This document shows positions 14,484 through 16,996 of a stretch of 16,996 nt of DNA, one piece after another. The stretch comes from Pseudomonadota bacterium (lineage in GTDB: Bacteria; Pseudomonadota; Alphaproteobacteria; Rhizobiales; Beijerinckiaceae), in assembly GCA_023386115.1 (NCBI GenBank), contig JAEWKL010000757.1, positions 1 to 16,996 on the forward strand. Reading direction: 5' to 3'. Every line of letters starts with the position of its first letter. Position 1 is the stretch's first letter. Position numbers and translations under genes: made by a program. Below the pieces are notes generated by a model. The model searched no databases. It worked only from the letters and a program-made list of their open reading frames with translations, and had not been told where the DNA came from.

Positions 14484-16375
14484 TGCTCCCCCTCCACGTC
14501 GTTCAGCGTCGAGACGGGCAGCGCGATGGTGCAGTGAACGCCGTCCTGCTCCATCACATAGGTTGTCCTGGCATCGAGCTGATACGGCAAGGCACGCTCG
14601 ATCAGATCGCGTCCGGACCCGCTCACAGACTGCACGCGAGTCGTATCCGGCAGGATCACGCCGCGCTCGCGCCAATCCACGTGCAGCCAAGGATGTCCGT
14701 CGACTGGATCCTGCTGGAGGTGCCAACGGACGTTCAAGGTCCCTTGCGGCTGTGAGAAGGCTCCGTGCTTGACCGCGTTGGTGGCCAGCTCGTGCAGGGC
14801 GAGAGCAAAGGTCTGGACGGTGCTCGACCGCAGCGCGATGCCGGCCGGCCCGTCGAGCGTGATGCGGCCGGCCTCGCCCTCAAGCGGCGCCACCTCGCTG
14901 CGGATCAGCTCGTCGAAGGCGACGCGATGCCCCTCCCCGAGGCGGGAGAGCAGGCCTTGCACGCGGGCGAGAGCGCCCAGGCGATCGACGAAGCGCTGCC
15001 GGAAATCGGCGAGATCGTTGGAGCGCCGCAGGGTGCTGTTGGTCATGGAGCGCACGATGGCGATGAGGTTGCGCGTGCGGTGCTGCAGCTCGGCGACGAG
15101 CACGCCCATCCGGTCGGAGTTCCGCTTCTCCTCCGTAATGTCGCGCGCCACTCCGCCGAGGCGCGTGACCCGGCCTTCATCCCCGCGAATGGGGAAGTCC
15201 GTGCTGCGCAGCCAGCGCACCGACCCGTCGGGGCGGCGGACTCGGTACTCGGACGAGACGCGTTCTCCCCCGCGGACGCGTGCGAGAGCGGCGGCAACAT
15301 GGTCGCGATCCTCGGGCAGGATCGGGTCGAGATCCGGCGCCATGCCGCCGCCCTCGATCGCCGCGGCCGGATCCAGGCCGCAGATCGCCTCGAAAGCCGG
15401 TGTCAGGTACTCCCAGTGCAAGGTGTCGGCGTTGCGGATCCAGAGGATGTCGGAGGACGCTGCGCCAAACTGGCGGAACCGCTCCTCGCTCTCACGCAGC
15501 TTGTCCCCGGCCGCGCGACGCTCGGTCAGGTCGGCGGTGACCGCCAGCAGGGTGCTCGGCAGGCCTGCGCCGTGATGCAGCGGGCGCAGACGGCTGTTCG
15601 CCCACACCACGCTGCCGTCCGGACGCAGGTAGCGCTTGTCGAGCGAGGCGGTCTCGCCGCTTCGCAGCGTCCCTGCGACGGCGTCGAGACTCCGCGGTAT
15701 GTCATCCGGGAACGTGACATCCAGGATGGTCAGGCGCAGGACCTCCTCTCGCGGACGTCCCAGGATGCGGCAGAGCTCGTCGTTGACGCGCAGGAAGCGT
15801 CCGTCGAGCGCCAGCTCGGACAGGCCGACCGCGGCGCTGCCGAAGATGGCCGCCAAGTGCTCCTCGCTCTGGCGCAGGGCCACCTCCGTCCGGCTGCCGC
15901 GACCGATCTCCGTGCCGACCGTATGGACGTAGGCCACGCGGCCATCGTCCTCGCGCACGGGAGCGAGGATGACGTCGAACAGGGCGGCCCCCGTGGCGGC
16001 CCCGCGGTCGCCCTCGCCGCGCAGGTCGAGCGGCAGGTTTGCCGCCTGCACGACCTCCCCCGCGAAGGCGCGACGGTAGAGCGGTTCCACCATCGCCCAC
16101 CCGGCCGGGACGATCTGCGGCAGGGGCTGCCCGAGCGCGTGGGAGTGATGGCCTCCGGAGAGAGCGGCGGCGGCGTCGTTGGAGACCAGGAGACGATCGG
16201 GGCCGCACACGAGCGCGGCCACGCGACGGCTGTCGAGCACCTGCTCGACCATGAGCTTGAGACGGGGCGACCAGCGCCCGATCGGTCCGAGCGGCGTCGC
16301 AGCCCAGTCATGGCTCCGGATCCGCTCGGCCATCGCACTGTCGCCCGGTGGCCAACTTGGATTCGCCCTCGTCAT
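14480..16375 (-). CDS. PAS-containing HWE/HisKA_2-type sensor histidine kinase
   Basis: This is a 631-residue cytoplasmic kinase without membrane segments. The N-terminal part (HDWAATPLGP, then about 40-155) is PAS-like; PAS domains follow at about 170-285 and 296-416, each ending in typical PAC sequence (RYLRPDGSVVWANSRLRPL; RRPDGSVRWLRSTDFPIRG). The phospho-acceptor is His432 in ELQHRTRNLIAIV. The ATP-binding part has the N-box ALHELATNAVKHGA and WRERGV (Trp568, Glu570), the WxE of HWE kinases. A cytosolic light, redox or metabolite signal is typical, but the sequence does not say which; the Asn-Cys-Arg stretch of LOV photosensors is not seen. The ATG at 16375 was chosen because the HDW..TPLGP start region follows it; it lacks a clear ribosome-binding site, and an ATG at 16333 is the alternative. 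The stop overlaps the response-regulator start. Confidence 0.92.
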   Translation of the reverse strand: MTRANPSWPPGDSAMAERIRSHDWAATPLGPIGRWSPRLKLMVEQVLDSRRVAALVCGPDRLLVSNDAAAALSGGHHSHALGQPLPQIVPAGWAMVEPLYRRAFAGEVVQAANLPLDLRGEGDRGAATGAALFDVILAPVREDDGRVAYVHTVGTEIGRGSRTEVALRQSEEHLAAIFGSAAVGLSELALDGRFLRVNDELCRILGRPREEVLRLTILDVTFPDDIPRSLDAVAGTLRSGETASLDKRYLRPDGSVVWANSRLRPLHHGAGLPSTLLAVTADLTERRAAGDKLRESEERFRQFGAASSDILWIRNADTLHWEYLTPAFEAICGLDPAAAIEGGGMAPDLDPILPEDRDHVAAALARVRGGERVSSEYRVRRPDGSVRWLRSTDFPIRGDEGRVTRLGGVARDITEEKRNSDRMGVLVAELQHRTRNLIAIVRSMTNSTLRRSNDLADFRQRFVDRLGALARVQGLLSRLGEGHRVAFDELIRSEVAPLEGEAGRITLDGPAGIALRSSTVQTFALALHELATNAVKHGAFSQPQGTLNVRWHLQQDPVDGHPWLHVDWRERGVILPDTTRVQSVSGSGRDLIERALPYQLDARTTYVMEQDGVHCTIALPVSTLNDVEGEQ

Positions 16376-16718
16376 GGGTTCACAGCTTAAGCGCGCTCGC
16401 CTCGGGAACCCCTCCAATATCCAGCTCGCCGTGCGAATAGGCAAACAGGACCAGTCAAGGAAGGCAGCACCCAATCATAGTTGTGCGCCCTTGAGCGGAG
16501 CACGAGAAACGTACGCCATGTCTGCATTCGGCAGAAGAAGAGCATGGGGGCCGGGCATGATGGGGCCGGAGCATGGGGCCAAGGTGTGGCGGTCGATGCG
16601 CGGACGGCGAATGCTCGCACGACGCCCGCCGACGATCATCGTCGCATGATCCGGCACCGATCCGGCCGACACCCTCGAAGCGGGGCTGGAGCCACGCTCG
16701 ACGAATACGAACCAGCGT

Positions 16719-16817
16719 GACGCCGAGGAGCGGATCCGGTCCGTGCGGGAGCAGGCTGTCGCGCCCACGGCTCAGCCGGACGCCGGGCCGATCCTCGACG
16801 AGGCCGGCTTTCCGAAG
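16719..16817 (+). pseudogene. Possible transposase remnant (IS701-like)
   Basis: One plus-strand frame reads DAEERIRSVREQ and then PDAGPILDEAGFPKQG. The second part resembles the first-aspartate motif of IS701-type DDE transposases (LVVDETGFLKKG-like), at the right distance after a VRE-type helix. The expected downstream SVGVQRQYSG motif is missing in all frames, so at most this is a decayed fragment. The match covers under 20 residues and could be chance. Confidence 0.3.
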
Positions 16818-16940
16818 CAGGGCGGGGCGTCCTCGCGGCGTTCATCCTCGCGATGCCGGCTCTGCGAGACAGTGGAGCCGGCCTTCGCGCCGAAGCGGCC
16901 GGCGCTGATACCGCTGCGCCGTCGAACGGACCGGTTCGAA

Positions 16941-16979
16941 GGCGCCGGCCAAGGGCGCCGGCCAAGGGCGCCGACCAAG
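16941..16979 (+). repeat. 13-bp tandem repeat, three copies
   Basis: GGCGCCGGCCAAG occurs at 16941-16953 and 16954-16966, with a third copy differing at one base (GGCGCCGACCAAG) at 16967-16979. The unit length is not a multiple of three, which argues against a coding repeat. It lies in the gene-free end of the window next to the possible transposase remnant. Confidence 0.9.
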
Positions 16980-16996
16980 CCCGAACGGGCGTCGGC

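Larger units (their letters stand above)
16376..16996. other. Gap at the window end, no intact gene
   Basis: This 621-bp stretch upstream of the kinase must hold its promoter. TTGACT occurs on the minus strand (rc of AGTCAA at 16453-16458) but without a well-spaced -10 box. Three imperfect copies of an ATGGGGCCGG-like unit lie at about 16541-16583. Open frames here are Arg/Ser/Pro-rich shadows, except for a short transposase-like segment noted separately. A neighbouring gene may start beyond the window. Confidence 0.5.

Noticed and set aside
14480..16375. Photosensory LOV function for the PAS kinase
   Set aside because: The conserved photoactive Cys motif (NCRFLQ-like) is not seen in any of its PAS segments.

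Overview
The window is about 17 kb of very GC-rich DNA from what looks like an alphaproteobacterium, plausibly a Methylobacterium-type member of the Rhizobiales/Hyphomicrobiales. The grounds are base composition, GC-saturated third codon positions, the HWE-type sensor kinase with a stand-alone receiver, and the mix of catabolic families. No rRNA, tRNA, CRISPR array or intact mobile element is visible. The organism assignment is inference only.

Region A (1-5409) is an IclR-centred CoA-ester module. On the minus strand, an IclR-family regulator (2548-3324) is followed by a GTG-started CaiB/BaiF (family III) CoA-transferase (1176-2330). That gene is translationally coupled by ATGA to an extracellular-solute-binding-like protein with no signal peptide (43-1179). 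Divergently on the plus strand are a MaoC-type hot-dog hydratase (3576-4034) and an anion:cation-symporter-type MFS transporter (4093-5409). A coherent reading is uptake of an organic acid, activation as a CoA ester and hydration or dehydration, all under the IclR protein. A related AT-rich motif lies in front of both the CoA-transferase and the MaoC gene, each time just downstream of a -35-like hexamer.

Region B (5675-13547) consists of two divergent operons around a 184-bp intergenic region (9793-9976). The leftward operon encodes a fold-type I aminotransferase, a short-chain dehydrogenase homologue lacking the usual Ser and Lys of its active site, an alpha/beta hydrolase and a hydantoinase/carbamoylase-family metalloamidase. 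The rightward operon encodes a complete NitT/TauT/SsuA-type ABC importer (Tat-signal binding protein, ATPase, permease) and a GntR/FCD regulator. The intergenic region carries five CATG-centred or related half-palindromes, three of them phased at 20-21 bp and one covering a putative -35 box. They are strong candidates for the GntR operator. Together this looks like a regulated import-and-degradation pathway for an amine- or amide-bearing small molecule that I cannot name. It is the best candidate here for an undescribed system.

Region C (14097-16375) is a two-component pair on the minus strand: a 631-residue cytoplasmic PAS-HWE histidine kinase coupled by a GTGA overlap to a 128-residue single-domain response regulator.

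The gaps at 13548-14096 and 16376-16996 hold no convincing intact gene. The second carries a possible transposase remnant and a 13-bp tandem repeat near the window end. Hairpins without T-tracts follow the MFS gene and the GntR gene, and another follows the first gene at the window's left edge.
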